A stretch of DNA of 42,728 bases from an uncultured Bacilli bacterium (GTDB taxonomy: Bacteria > Bacillota_I > Bacilli_A > RF39 > UBA660). Within the stretch, counting starts at the first letter, position 1; the number at the start of each line of letters is the position of its first letter. Positions 24,041 to 31,875 of the stretch are shown piece after piece. The notes beneath the pieces are model-generated. The model saw nothing but the letters and a program-made list of their open reading frames with translations. It was not told the DNA's origin and did not search any database. Position numbers and translations under genes: made by a program. The DNA lies in assembly GCA_944331955.1 (NCBI GenBank), contig CALVIY010000007.1, forward strand, positions 1-42,728, in the 5' to 3' direction.

Positions 24041-24062
24041 AACAATTAAACAGGGGGACTTT

Positions 24063-24755
24063 ATGAATATAAAAAATATAAAAGAGAAGATAATACTTCA
24101 TAAATATTATCTTATTATAATAGTTATTTTAATTATAATTATATTGATATTATTATTAACAAAAAATACATCTAACTTTGTTAATCCTTATGAAATTAAA
24201 GTTGAATCTAATGATAACTTCTTATTTTTAGGAGATTCTATTACTGATTATTATCCTTTAGAAGAGTATTATGATAACTTACCAGTTGTAAATAGTGGAA
24301 TTGCCGGTAATAAAACAACTGATATATTAAGTAATATGAAAGAAAGAGTTTATCAGTATAATCCTACAAAAGTATTTCTATTAATAGGTACTAATGACCT
24401 TGATAGTAATGATAAAGATATTGTTAATACTACTTTTAATAATATTAAAAAAATAATAAAAAGAATAAGAAAGAATAGAAGTGATGCCACTATATATGTA
24501 GAAAGTATATATCCTGTTAATTCTACTATAGTAAATAATACAGTTAATAATAGAAATAATAATAAAATAAAAAAATTAAATCAAAAACTATCTAGTTATT
24601 GTAATGATAATAACTGTACTTATATAAATCTATTTAATGATTTAGTAGATTCTAAAGGTAATTTAAAAAGTAATTATACAGAAGATGGACTTCATTTAAA
24701 TAGTTTAGGATATGTTGTTGTTACAAGATGCTTATTACCATATTTAAATGAATAA
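24063..24755 (+). CDS. Membrane-anchored SGNH hydrolase
   Basis: A 230-residue lipase/esterase-fold protein. A single membrane helix covers about residues 15-32, so the catalytic part faces outward. Block I is FLFLGDSIT with nucleophile S59. Block II is SGIAGNKT, block III LIGTND, and block V DGLHLN carries D208 and H211. All four catalytic blocks are intact. Relatives remove acetyl groups from peptidoglycan or exopolysaccharide, and its place at the end of the glycosyltransferase cluster suggests such an esterase. AGGGGGA precedes ATG 24063. Confidence 0.82.
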   Translation: MNIKNIKEKIILHKYYLIIIVILIIIILILLLTKNTSNFVNPYEIKVESNDNFLFLGDSITDYYPLEEYYDNLPVVNSGIAGNKTTDILSNMKERVYQYNPTKVFLLIGTNDLDSNDKDIVNTTFNNIKKIIKRIRKNRSDATIYVESIYPVNSTIVNNTVNNRNNNKIKKLNQKLSSYCNDNNCTYINLFNDLVDSKGNLKSNYTEDGLHLNSLGYVVVTRCLLPYLNE

Positions 24756-24779
24756 AAGATGCTAAGTATGAGAAAACAT

Positions 24780-24808
24780 TTGACTAGATAAGTATTTTAT
24801 GTTAAAAT
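24780..24808 (+). promoter_or_regulatory. Promoter of rplU operon
   Basis: TTGACT at 24780-24785, 17-base spacer, TAAAAT at 24803-24808. Confidence 0.75.
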
Positions 24809-24814
24809 CATATT

Positions 24815-24920
24815 GTTTGTAGCTTCTTATACCTCTTAGAGAGTGAAAGCTGTAAACCGCCTTGAAGAGGTAGAAATTACTATTTAGAGTAATACCTTAA
24901 AAGCGAGTCTTTAGTTTAGA
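24815..24920 (+). ncRNA. L21 leader element
   Basis: The 100-nt leader between the promoter and rplU contains TACCTCTTAGAGAG, GTAAACCGCC and GAAGAGGTA, with a following TACTATTTAGAGTAAT hairpin. The place and these segments match the structured L21 leader described for Bacillota, thought to let L21 or a related ribosomal protein control its own operon. The boundaries are estimates. Confidence 0.6.
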
Positions 24921-24936
24921 AAAAGGAGGTTAAAAA

Positions 24937-25239
24937 ATGTACGCAGTAATTAAAGTTGGTGGAAAACAATATCGTGTTAGTGAAGGAGATGAAATCTTCG
25001 TAGAAAAATTAAATGCTAATTCTAACGATGTTGTTACTTTTGATCAAGTTTTAATGCTTGATTCTAAAGTTGGTTCCCCTTATTTATCTAATGTAACTGT
25101 AGAAGGTACTGTCTTAAAAAATGGTAAAGCTAAGAAAATACGTGTTTTTAAATATAAAAACAAATCTAGAAGTAACCGTAAGACTCAAGGTCATAGACAA
25201 CCTTATACAAAAGTTAAAATTACTAAAATTAATGGTTAA
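24937..25239 (+). CDS. rplU: 50S ribosomal protein L21
   Basis: A 100-residue ribosomal protein starting [20 protein letters not shown], with the standard C-terminal [17 protein letters not shown]. The length is usual. AAAGGAGG precedes ATG 24937. It binds 23S rRNA in the large subunit. It is first in the rplU-prp-rpmA block, with the prp start only two bases after its stop. Confidence 0.97.
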   Translation: MYAVIKVGGKQYRVSEGDEIFVEKLNANSNDVVTFDQVLMLDSKVGSPYLSNVTVEGTVLKNGKAKKIRVFKYKNKSRSNRKTQGHRQPYTKVKITKING

Positions 25240-25241
25240 TT

Positions 25242-25544
25242 ATGATTAAAGTAAAAGTAGAAAAAGAAAAGGGTTATTTTAAAAAGATAAGTATATTAGG
25301 GCATGCTATGTATGATGATTATGGCAAAGATATAGTTTGTAGTGCAGTTAGTTCTATTGTTACTACAACTATAAATGGTATTCTTACTATTGATAAAAGT
25401 ACTATTACTTATCTTGCAAGTGGTAAAGGTTTAACTATTAAAGTTTTAAGTAATGATAGAGTAACTCAAAGCTTACTTAAAAATATGTTAAGACTACTAA
25501 AAGAATTATCATTAAAATATAAAGAAAATATTGAAATACAGTAA
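25242..25544 (+). CDS. prp: Ribosomal-processing cysteine protease Prp
   Basis: A 100-residue cysteine protease (YsxB family) that cuts the N-terminal extension from L27. GHAMYDDYGKDIVCSAVSS carries catalytic H21 and C33 at the expected twelve-residue spacing. It lies between rplU and rpmA as in other Bacillota with extended L27. The downstream L27 has the extension it would remove. Confidence 0.93.
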   Translation: MIKVKVEKEKGYFKKISILGHAMYDDYGKDIVCSAVSSIVTTTINGILTIDKSTITYLASGKGLTIKVLSNDRVTQSLLKNMLRLLKELSLKYKENIEIQ

Positions 25545-25556
25545 GGAGGGACTATA

Positions 25557-25847
25557 GTGAAATTTTTAGAGTTAAATATTCAGTTATTCGCTCATAAAAA
25601 AGGACAAAGTTCTACATCTAATGGACGTGATTCTATTGGACGTAGATTAGGAGCGAAAGCAGCTGATGGAGAATATGTAACTGCTGGTAGTATTATCTAT
25701 CGTCAAAGAGGAACTAAAATATTCCCAGGTGTTAATGTAAAACGTGGAAATGATGATACATTATATACAACAGTAGATGGAATTGTTAAATTTGAACGTA
25801 AAGGAAGAGATAAGAAACAAGCTTCTGTATATCCAGTAAGTGAGTAG
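25557..25847 (+). CDS. rpmA: 50S ribosomal protein L27 with cleavable extension
   Basis: A 96-residue protein starting at GTG 25557 behind AAGGAGGG. The N-terminal extension [12 protein letters not shown] precedes the mature [14 protein letters not shown]. The Prp site in relatives is LQFF/A; here it is IQLF/A, with leucine in place of one phenylalanine. The mature N-terminus reaches the peptidyl-transferase centre, so cleavage is essential in species with this form. The rest is typical, with [14 protein letters not shown]. Confidence 0.95.
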   Translation: MKFLELNIQLFAHKKGQSSTSNGRDSIGRRLGAKAADGEYVTAGSIIYRQRGTKIFPGVNVKRGNDDTLYTTVDGIVKFERKGRDKKQASVYPVSE

Positions 25848-25869
25848 AAAGAAATCTCTTTCTTTTTTT
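25846..25869 (+). terminator. Rho-independent terminator
   Basis: AGAAAG (25846-25851), overlapping the stop codon, pairs with CTTTCT (25858-25863), followed by a T run to 25869. Confidence 0.75.
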
Positions 25870-25973
25870 GTCTATAAGGAAATTGCGTTTTTGGGAATAA
25901 AAATCGAATTTATGTATTGACGAACGTATATTTTGTGTAGTACACTTAAGTTACAAGAAAGAGGGTTCGTATT

Positions 25974-27122
25974 ATGGAAATATATAGAGCATATAAATTT
26001 AGATTATATCCAAATGAAGAGCAGAAGATATTAATACATAAGACTTTTGGATGTAGTCGTTTTGTTTATAACTATTATTTAAATTATCAAAAAGAAAATG
26101 GAGTACAGAAAACATTTGATTTATGTAAAGATTTAAAAGAATTAGAAAACCAATATGAATATCTTAAAGAAGTAGATTCATGTGCCTTAAGAAGTTCTAT
26201 ATTTGATTTAGAAGATGGTTTTAATAACTTCTTTGCAAAAAGAAGTGGATATCCAAATTTTAAGAGTAAGTTTGCAAGACAGTCTTATAGAACTAGTTGT
26301 ATAAGAAGTAATTATAAAGGTAAAGAGTATAGTAATATAGAAGTAGATTTACTAACTAGATTTATAAAATTACCTAAATTAGGTAAAGTAAAAATAAGAG
26401 GATTTAGGGATAAAGATAAAATAGAAGGTAAGATAGTAAATGCTACTATATCAAGAGAATCAACAAATAAGTATTATGTTAGTGTATTAGTAGAAGAAGA
26501 TATCTTAATAGAAAAGATAATACCTACCACTATAGTAGGAATAGATTTAGGAATAAAAGATTTAGTAGTAACAAGTGATGGTATTAAATATGGTAATGAG
26601 AAAGTATTAATGAAATTTGAAAAGAGGTTAAAAAGATTACAAAGAAAATTATCTAGACAAGAAAAGGAAAGTAAAAACTATTTAAAGACAAAAGAAAAGA
26701 TAGCAAGGTTAAATGCTAAGATAAAGAATTATAGAAAACATTATTTAAATAATATAGCGAACGAAATAGTAAATGAGCACGATATTATTGTAACAGAGAG
26801 TTTATTAGTAAAAGATATGTTTAAAGATAAGAAAAAAGTATTTAATAAAAGTCTATCAGATGCAAGTTTAAGTAAATTATGTTCTCTAATAGAATGGAAA
26901 AGTAAGATAAAAGGAAAGTATTATTATAAGATAAATACTTATTATCCGAGTAGTCAAATATGTAGTCACTGTGGTTATAAGAATAATGAAATAAAAGATT
27001 TAAGTATAAGAGAATATGATTGTCCAGAATGTGGAACTCATAATGATAGAGATATAAATGCTAGTTTAAACATATTATTTGAAGGATTAAAGTTACACTA
27101 TAATTTAGAATGTTTAGCATAG
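25974..27122 (+). CDS. tnpB: RNA-guided endonuclease TnpB
   Basis: A 382-residue TnpB. The N-terminus YRAYKFRLYPNEEQKILIHKTFG is the standard opening. The RuvC residues are all present: D191 in GIDLGIKD, E275 in IIVTESLL and D360 in NDRDINAS. Four cysteines, C330, C333, C350 and C353, form the zinc ribbon (CSHCG, CPECG). Length equals intact TnpB, so it should be able to cut DNA guided by an RNA made from the element's 3' end. AGAGGG precedes ATG 25974. Known TnpBs help the element persist after excision. It is codirectional with the flanking operon. Confidence 0.93.
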   Translation: MEIYRAYKFRLYPNEEQKILIHKTFGCSRFVYNYYLNYQKENGVQKTFDLCKDLKELENQYEYLKEVDSCALRSSIFDLEDGFNNFFAKRSGYPNFKSKFARQSYRTSCIRSNYKGKEYSNIEVDLLTRFIKLPKLGKVKIRGFRDKDKIEGKIVNATISRESTNKYYVSVLVEEDILIEKIIPTTIVGIDLGIKDLVVTSDGIKYGNEKVLMKFEKRLKRLQRKLSRQEKESKNYLKTKEKIARLNAKIKNYRKHYLNNIANEIVNEHDIIVTESLLVKDMFKDKKKVFNKSLSDASLSKLCSLIEWKSKIKGKYYYKINTYYPSSQICSHCGYKNNEIKDLSIREYDCPECGTHNDRDINASLNILFEGLKLHYNLECLA

Positions 27123-27265
27123 ATAATGTTTTAGATGAAATAACAATTAAATAACAAAATCAAATTAGTACGGTAGCGACTATCGGAATTTAAGCCTATG
27201 GAGAATAAGGGATACCTTATCTATGAAGTAGGAATCCTTGGAGGTAACGACAAGGGCGAAATAAA
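27123..27265 (+). ncRNA. Putative omega RNA / right end of TnpB element
   Basis: The 140 bases after tnpB hold no gene but are unusually rich in stems. TAGCGACTA (27173-27181) is a small hairpin. CCTATGGAG with AATAAGG-GATA-CCTTAT and TAGG nearby (27195-27233) form a branched stem, and CCTT with AAGG (27237-27255) a third. TnpB guide RNAs lie exactly here, running from the gene's end to the element's right end, with the guide taken from flanking DNA. Confidence 0.55.
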
Positions 27266-27296
27266 ATTTATTTTATTTCTTATGTTCTTTTCCTTA

Positions 27297-27305
27297 TGAT
27301 ATAAT
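27297..27305 (+). promoter_or_regulatory. Extended -10 before obgE
   Basis: TGA-TATAAT, -10 at 27300-27305, 31 bases before obgE. No clear -35. It may restore obgE expression after the TnpB insertion. Confidence 0.55.
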
Positions 27306-27335
27306 ATAGGAAAGTTTTAGAGGGGATGTGTTTAT

Positions 27336-28607
27336 ATGTTTGTAGATGAAGTAACACTAAAAGTAAAAGCAGGTGACGGTGGAGATGGTTGTACTGCTTT
27401 CCGTCGTGAAAAATATATATCTATGGGTGGACCTTATGGTGGTAATGGTGGACATGGTGCTGATATTATCTTTAAAGTAGATGAAGGTTTACATACTTTA
27501 CTTGATTTACGTTATCAAAAAGAGATAAAAGGTAAAAAAGGTGAAAATGGTATGGGTAAAAATATGCATGGTAAAGGAAGAGATCCTTTAGTTGTTAAAG
27601 TACCCCAAGGAACCGTAGTAACAGACTTAGATACAGGACTTATTCTTGCCGATTTAAAAGGTAAAAACGATGAAGCGGTTATCGCTAAAGGTGGTAGAGG
27701 AGGACGTGGTAATACTGCTTTTAAAACGCAAACTAATACCGCTCCAAACTTCTCTGAGAATGGTGAACCAGGAGAGGAGAGAACAATTAAAGTAGAACTA
27801 AAACTCCTTGCCGATGTTGGTCTTGTAGGTCTTCCTAGTGTTGGTAAAAGTACAATTATCTCTAAAGTAAGTAAAGCTAAACCTAAAATTGCAGAATATC
27901 ACTTTACAACTCTAAAACCAAACCTAGGAGTAGTACGTGCATCTAATGGTAAAACCTTTGTTATGGCAGACCTTCCAGGATTAATAGAAGGCGCTAGTAA
28001 AGGAGAAGGACTAGGTGATAGATTCTTACGTCATATAGAGCGTACTAGAGTAATATTACACGTTATTGATATGGCTGGTACTGAAGGAAGAGATCCTTAT
28101 GAAGACTATGTTCTTATTAATAAAGAGTTAGAAGAATTTAATAAAAAACTACTTACTAAACCTATGGTTATAATCGCTAATAAAATGGATATTGAAGGAA
28201 GTAGAGATAACCTTGTTAAATTTAAAGAAAAAGTTAAAGATAAGAAGATCTTTGAAGTAACTGCCCTAACTAGTGAGGGACTTATGGAAGTAGTAGATTA
28301 CTTAAGTGATTTATTAGACACTATAAAAGAAGAGAAACTTTATGAAGATGATGCTTTTGAATCACACGTTTTATATAAATTTAAAGAAGAAAAACCTTTT
28401 ACTATAGAAAAAGATGGAGAAGACTTTGTAATTAAAGGAGAAAAAGTAGAAAAACTATTTAGAATGACTAAATTTACTGATGAAGGCATTAAAAGATTTA
28501 GTAATAAATTAAGAAAAATGGGTATAGATGATGAGTTAGAGAAAATGGGAGCGACTGATGGGGATATGGTTAGAATATTAGATTTTTATTTTGAGTATCG
28601 TAAATAA
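27336..28607 (+). CDS. obgE: GTPase ObgE/CgtA
   Basis: A 423-residue ribosome-associated GTPase for large-subunit assembly and stress control. Residues 1-158 are the glycine-rich Obg fold, with GGPYGGNGGHGAD and KGGRGGRGNTAF. The G domain follows, with P-loop GLPSVGKST, switch II DLPGLIEGASKGEGLG and NKMD. A C-terminal OCT domain covers about 345-423. All parts are intact. GAGGGGATG lies upstream of ATG 27336. The stop overlaps the next gene by one base. Confidence 0.96.
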   Translation: MFVDEVTLKVKAGDGGDGCTAFRREKYISMGGPYGGNGGHGADIIFKVDEGLHTLLDLRYQKEIKGKKGENGMGKNMHGKGRDPLVVKVPQGTVVTDLDTGLILADLKGKNDEAVIAKGGRGGRGNTAFKTQTNTAPNFSENGEPGEERTIKVELKLLADVGLVGLPSVGKSTIISKVSKAKPKIAEYHFTTLKPNLGVVRASNGKTFVMADLPGLIEGASKGEGLGDRFLRHIERTRVILHVIDMAGTEGRDPYEDYVLINKELEEFNKKLLTKPMVIIANKMDIEGSRDNLVKFKEKVKDKKIFEVTALTSEGLMEVVDYLSDLLDTIKEEKLYEDDAFESHVLYKFKEEKPFTIEKDGEDFVIKGEKVEKLFRMTKFTDEGIKRFSNKLRKMGIDDELEKMGATDGDMVRILDFYFEYRK

Positions 28608-29809
28608 TGCAAGACTTAGATAGATTATTAACCCCTGAAAAGAGATTTTTAGATTATCAGGATTATCTAATAGATTTAATCGCTAGTTCCTATCATAAAA
28701 GCTTTAAAGATACAGTTGCAACAAGAATTAAAGATGCTTTCTATTTCTTTGATTCTACTCCTGATGTAACTTGTCAAAATATTAAAAATTTTAATCCTAA
28801 TATGAAGATATTAGTAAAATATCATCTATTAAATATAAATTATACACTATGTAAAATAGTGGCTAAAGGCATAGGTGATTTATACTATTATAATTATTTA
28901 AAAAAATTCTTAAAGATAAATAATAGTTTTTTTATAAAAAATAAAGATTTAATTTTAAACCTTAATTTTGAAGCATTTTCAAAAGAAAGTAATAATTTTT
29001 TGAAAGATAATACTACTACTTCAGATATTAGAAATATAATAAGAAAAAGTAGAGAAATATATTTAAATAGTTGTAAAAGTATTAATTTAGAACCAATTAC
29101 AGATGAAAATTCTATAGAAGAGTATCTTAAAATAAAAAATGATATAGATGCTACTAATAAAAATACAACTACTAGTACTAGTATATTTGGAAAAAATACT
29201 GTAAAACGATTAAAGAATAAGAATAATAGTTTTTTAATAGATCCTGATATTCTTGCAAGTGATATAATTTATTTGGATGATAAGATGGCAATTACAGTCC
29301 TTGTTAAAACTGCTCAAAACAAATTACAAACAATATTAGCATTTCCATTATTAAAGCAATATCAATCTCAAGGCCTTGATATTGCTTTACTTCATGAATT
29401 GATACATATAAGTGAAATAAAACTTGAAAGCATGCATAATCCGTTGTTTTCTAAAAAAGAATATATCCCTTTTAATGAATTTAGAACTCAAGAAAAGGCT
29501 ATTACTTTGTTTACTAAATTAAGAGAAGATAATATACATATATTTGATCAAGATGATAACGATGATACTATATATAAATCATATTATGATGAATTTATTT
29601 ATTTAATTGAGCCTCTTTTAGATAAATATAGGGAATTAATAGATTATTGTGCAATTAATAATAGATTATCGCCTCTATATAAAACATTAGGAAGAGATAA
29701 ATTTGACGAATGTTGTAATAGTTTAAGCAAATTATTTTCTGTAAGTATATTAGTTGATGAAAAATTAAATGAGATGAAAACATATTCTAAACGTAAAATT
29801 AATAAATAA
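28607..29809 (+). CDS. Unknown protein with HELIH zinc-peptidase motif
   Basis: I do not recognise the family of this 400-residue protein. It has an HExxH motif, HELIH with H263, E264 and H267, in ALLHELIHISEIKLE. A glutamate-containing helix NEFRTQEKAITLFTKL follows about 25 residues later and could give the third zinc ligand, as in gluzincins. There is no signal peptide or membrane helix, so it is probably cytoplasmic. The first 220 residues are helical, with many N, K and D. The start overlaps the obgE stop by one base, which implies coupling. It could be a peptidase or a structural protein using the motif. Function not assigned. Confidence 0.65.
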   Translation: MQDLDRLLTPEKRFLDYQDYLIDLIASSYHKSFKDTVATRIKDAFYFFDSTPDVTCQNIKNFNPNMKILVKYHLLNINYTLCKIVAKGIGDLYYYNYLKKFLKINNSFFIKNKDLILNLNFEAFSKESNNFLKDNTTTSDIRNIIRKSREIYLNSCKSINLEPITDENSIEEYLKIKNDIDATNKNTTTSTSIFGKNTVKRLKNKNNSFLIDPDILASDIIYLDDKMAITVLVKTAQNKLQTILAFPLLKQYQSQGLDIALLHELIHISEIKLESMHNPLFSKKEYIPFNEFRTQEKAITLFTKLREDNIHIFDQDDNDDTIYKSYYDEFIYLIEPLLDKYRELIDYCAINNRLSPLYKTLGRDKFDECCNSLSKLFSVSILVDEKLNEMKTYSKRKINK

Positions 29810-29900
29810 AAAATGCATCTTAGTGAATAAGATACATTTATACTATCATTTACTTAGGAATACTTAGTAACGAATGGTGTAAATTAATTTGTACTTACTT

Positions 29901-29969
29901 TTGAGTAAGAAAGATTTCTTAATATTATCACTGATAATAATTATAATACTTTTAATAATATACAACTAA
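29901..29969 (+). CDS. Putative tiny hydrophobic toxin, copy A
   Basis: A 22-codon frame from TTG 29901, reading MSKKDFLILSL and then an isoleucine/leucine run ending IIYN. The charged start and single hydrophobic helix match type I toxins, and the place within the repeated locus matches the toxin of copy B. There is no good ribosome binding site and the start is TTG, so this copy may be weak or dead. Confidence 0.4.
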   Translation: MSKKDFLILSLIIIIILLIIYN

Positions 29970-30055
29970 GAAAAACACTCTTTTAATTAGTATATTCAAC
30001 CTATTTTTTGGGGTAACATCCAAACGCAAACTAAGTACTCCTCATGTAAAGAAAA

Positions 30056-30079
30056 TTTACATATTCATATTAGCATAAA
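30056..30079. repeat. 24-bp direct repeat, first copy
   Basis: Identical over 24 bases to 30431-30454 (begins TTTACATATTC, ends TAGCATAAA). On the minus strand it carries TGC-TAATAT, an extended -10. Confidence 0.85.
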
Positions 30080-30138
30080 GATCTGATTGTTTCAATAATT
30101 TTTACAGAAAAATTAACAAAAAAATGTATCTTGTTCGC

Positions 30139-30167
30139 TTGTATTGAAGATACATTTATGTTATTAT
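30139..30167 (+). promoter_or_regulatory. Promoter of toxin mRNA, copy B
   Basis: TTGTAT at 30139-30144, 17-base spacer, TATTAT at 30162-30167 with TGT before it. Transcription would start near 30174. Confidence 0.6.
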
Positions 30168-30189
30168 TTATTTAGGAATACTTAGCCAA

Positions 30190-30385
30190 TTAGGTACTAT
30201 CCCCCTAACTTATATTTTTATAATGTGAAAGGGGAACTGATAATATGAGAAAACTTGAAAAATTTCTATGTTATATCATATTTTCACTTATTTTCGTAAT
30301 AATAGTTTTATTATTTATGTTAATAAAAATAGTACCTACTCCTTAGAGTGGTACTATAATCCACAAAAATTGGGATAGTACCTAA
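30190..30385 (+). repeat. 14-bp inverted repeat flanking toxin gene B
   Basis: TTAGGTACTATCCC at 30190-30203 is the exact reverse complement of GGGATAGTACCTAA at 30372-30385. In the toxin mRNA the two ends would pair and fold the message shut. The right arm is also the terminator's 5' arm, so the two structures compete. Confidence 0.8.
30245..30346 (+). CDS. Small hydrophobic type I toxin, copy B (Fst-like)
   Basis: A 33-residue peptide starting MRKLEKFLCYIIFSLIF, continuing as a hydrophobic helix and ending IKIVPTP. The charged start, single helix and polar tail follow the Fst/Ldr toxin plan. GAAAGGGG precedes ATG 30245 at good spacing. Its mRNA has a long 5' leader with a perfect 14-base inverted repeat to its 3' end. 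A convergent antisense promoter lies just past its terminator. These features together resemble par of pAD1, where the peptide damages membranes. Sequence identity to Fst is not evident, so the family link rests on layout. Confidence 0.65.
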   Translation: MRKLEKFLCYIIFSLIFVIIVLLFMLIKIVPTP

Positions 30386-30413
30386 CAGCTCATATCTAGG
30401 TATTCCCTTTTTT
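30363..30413. terminator. Bidirectional terminator of TA locus B
   Basis: GGGATAGTACCTA (30372-30384) pairs with TAGGTATTCCC (30397-30407), with a small internal asymmetry. T runs follow on the plus strand (30408-30413) and on the minus strand (complement of AAAAATT, 30365-30371). Both convergent transcripts can end here, as in par/fst. Confidence 0.65.
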
Positions 30414-30436
30414 ATAATATGTAAATTTCTTTTACA
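30363..30436 (-). ncRNA. Putative antitoxin RNA of TA locus B
   Basis: A minus-strand RNA of about 70 nt, starting near 30435 and ending at the shared terminator. It is complementary to the 3' part of the toxin mRNA and carries TTAGGTACTATCCC in the same sense as the toxin leader, so it can replace one arm of the mRNA's long-range stem. Confidence 0.5.
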
Positions 30437-30454
30437 TATTCATATTAGCATAAA
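30431..30454. repeat. 24-bp direct repeat, second copy
   Basis: Perfect repeat of 30056-30079. It contains the -10 of the antitoxin promoter of locus B. Confidence 0.85.
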
Positions 30455-30470
30455 TAATTAATTTTATCAA
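30442..30470 (-). promoter_or_regulatory. Antitoxin promoter of TA locus B
   Basis: On the minus strand: TTGATA (complement of 30465-30470), 17 bases, TAATAT (complement of 30442-30447) with TGC before it. Nearly identical in form to the promoter of copy A. Confidence 0.65.
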
Positions 30471-30482
30471 GAGGGTGATGCT

Positions 30483-31133
30483 ATGACTTTAAATATAGAT
30501 AATGAAACTTATAATTTAGAGATAGTTAAGAAAAGTACTACTAAAAATATTTATATTAGAGTTAAAGATGATTTAACTATCTATGTAACTTGTAATACTC
30601 TAACTTCTAATAAAAAGATAATGAGTGTAATAGAAGAAAATTTAGATTCTATTAGAAAAATGATTAAGAAAGTAAAAGAAAAGATAAAATTTAATAGTGA
30701 ATTTTACTTTTTAGGAAAAAAATATGATATTATATATACAGAATTTTGTGATTTTAAATTAGGTGATTCTAAAGTTTTTATTAGAAAAGACTTTGATTTA
30801 GATAAATGGAAGAAGAAACAAGCTTTAAGTATTTTTAGTGAACATTTGGAAGTGTGTTATAATAATTTTACAAGAAATATCCCTCATCCTAAACTAAGAC
30901 TTAGGAAGATGACTACTAGATGGGGAGTATGTAATGTTAAGACTCATGTTATTACATTAAACACAGAATTAATTACTAAAGATATAGGATGTCTTGATTA
31001 TGTTATTTATCATGAGTTAAGTCACTTAATAGAAGCGAATCATTCTAAGAGGTTCTGGGCTATTGTAGAAGAGAACTGTCCTGATTATAAGAAGTGGAGA
31101 AAATTAACTAATAAATATGGAAGTGAGGAGTAG
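30483..31133 (+). CDS. YgjP-like metallopeptidase
   Basis: A 216-residue protein of the YgjP/DUF45 family of zinc-dependent peptidase-like proteins. The motif HELSHLIEANHSKRFW supplies H177, E178, H181 and H187, matching HExxH-x5-H as in SprT/WSS1-type folds. RKMTTRWGVCN and ITLNTEL just before are the usual family markers. The physiological substrate is unknown. GAGGGTGATG precedes ATG 30483. Its stop region overlaps the ribosome site of the RNA methyltransferase gene, so the two are probably cotranscribed. Confidence 0.88.
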   Translation: MTLNIDNETYNLEIVKKSTTKNIYIRVKDDLTIYVTCNTLTSNKKIMSVIEENLDSIRKMIKKVKEKIKFNSEFYFLGKKYDIIYTEFCDFKLGDSKVFIRKDFDLDKWKKKQALSIFSEHLEVCYNNFTRNIPHPKLRLRKMTTRWGVCNVKTHVITLNTELITKDIGCLDYVIYHELSHLIEANHSKRFWAIVEENCPDYKKWRKLTNKYGSEE

Positions 31134-31134
31134 T

Positions 31135-31875
31135 ATGGTTATAACTAGTTTAGATAATGAGAAAGTTAAGTACTATTATAAATTAGGAAAGAAAAAGTAT
31201 CGTGATTTAAATAATGAATTTATAGTAGAAGGGGAACATTTAGTATTAGAAGCTTATAAAGCAGGGGTATTAAAAGAAGTCTTATTAGAAGAAGGAGAGG
31301 TACTACCAATAGATGTAGAACAAGTTGAAGTAAGTAGGGAAGTCTTAAAGAAAATAAGTACTTTAAATTCTCCCCCTAAGATGATAGGACTATGTGAGAA
31401 AATAATAGATACTACTATTGGTAAGAGAATTTTAGTATTAGATGAAATTCAAGATCCAGGTAATATGGGGACTATTATTAGAAGTGCCGTTGCTTTCAAT
31501 ATAGATACCATTGTAATAGGTGATAATACTGTAGATGTTTATTCTCCTAAAGTAATAAGATCAACCCAAGGAATGATCTTTCATGTACCAATAGTCTTTT
31601 ATTCTATAGATAAATTAATTCCTATTTTAAAGAAATTGAAAATACCAGTATATTCTACCAATGTTAAATATGGAGAGAATGTTACTACTTTAACAAAGTC
31701 TGAAAAAGAAACCTTTGCCCTTATAATGGGAAATGAAGGTAATGGTGTTAATCCTAAGTATTTAGAACAAAGTGATAAATATATCTATATACCAATGAAT
31801 GATGTTGTAGAAAGTCTTAATGTCGCTATCGCTACTTCTATAATACTTTATGAAATGGATAAAAGTGATGAATAA
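31135..31875 (+). CDS. SpoU-family RNA 2'-O-methyltransferase
   Basis: A 246-residue TrmH/SpoU (SPOUT) enzyme that methylates ribose in rRNA or tRNA. Start ATG 31135 follows GTGAGGAG. The N-terminal substrate-binding part has KYYYKLGKKKYRDLNNEFIVEG, typical of TsnR/YsgA-like 23S rRNA methyltransferases. The three SPOUT motifs are present: LDEIQDPGNMGTIIRSA, LIMGNEGNGV and IPMNDVVESLNVAIATSI. The exact target nucleotide is not evident. It overlaps rimM. Confidence 0.88.
   Translation: MVITSLDNEKVKYYYKLGKKKYRDLNNEFIVEGEHLVLEAYKAGVLKEVLLEEGEVLPIDVEQVEVSREVLKKISTLNSPPKMIGLCEKIIDTTIGKRILVLDEIQDPGNMGTIIRSAVAFNIDTIVIGDNTVDVYSPKVIRSTQGMIFHVPIVFYSIDKLIPILKKLKIPVYSTNVKYGENVTTLTKSEKETFALIMGNEGNGVNPKYLEQSDKYIYIPMNDVVESLNVAIATSIILYEMDKSDE

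Larger units (their letters stand above)
25930..27265 (+). mobile_element. IS605/IS607-type element with TnpB only
   Basis: The tnpB gene with about 45 bases upstream and a structured tail to about 27265 look like an inserted element between rpmA and obgE, which are usually adjacent. No tnpA (Y1 or serine transposase) is present, so it would need one in trans. The ends are estimates, since these elements leave no terminal inverted repeats or target duplication. Confidence 0.55.
29844..30095. other. Tandem type I TA locus, degenerate copy A
   Basis: This segment parallels copy B downstream. TTAGGAATACTTAG (29854-29867) is repeated at 30172-30185, and the antisense-promoter repeat at 30056-30079 recurs perfectly at 30431-30454. 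A sense -10, TATCAT (29844-29849), is weaker than in copy B. The minus-strand promoter is TTGAAA (complement of 30090-30095), 17 bases, TAATAT (complement of 30067-30072) with TGC before it. A short hydrophobic frame lies inside. Confidence 0.55.

Noticed and set aside
27123-27299. tRNA or riboswitch after tnpB
   Set aside because: No cloverleaf or known aptamer; the position and stems fit the TnpB guide RNA better.
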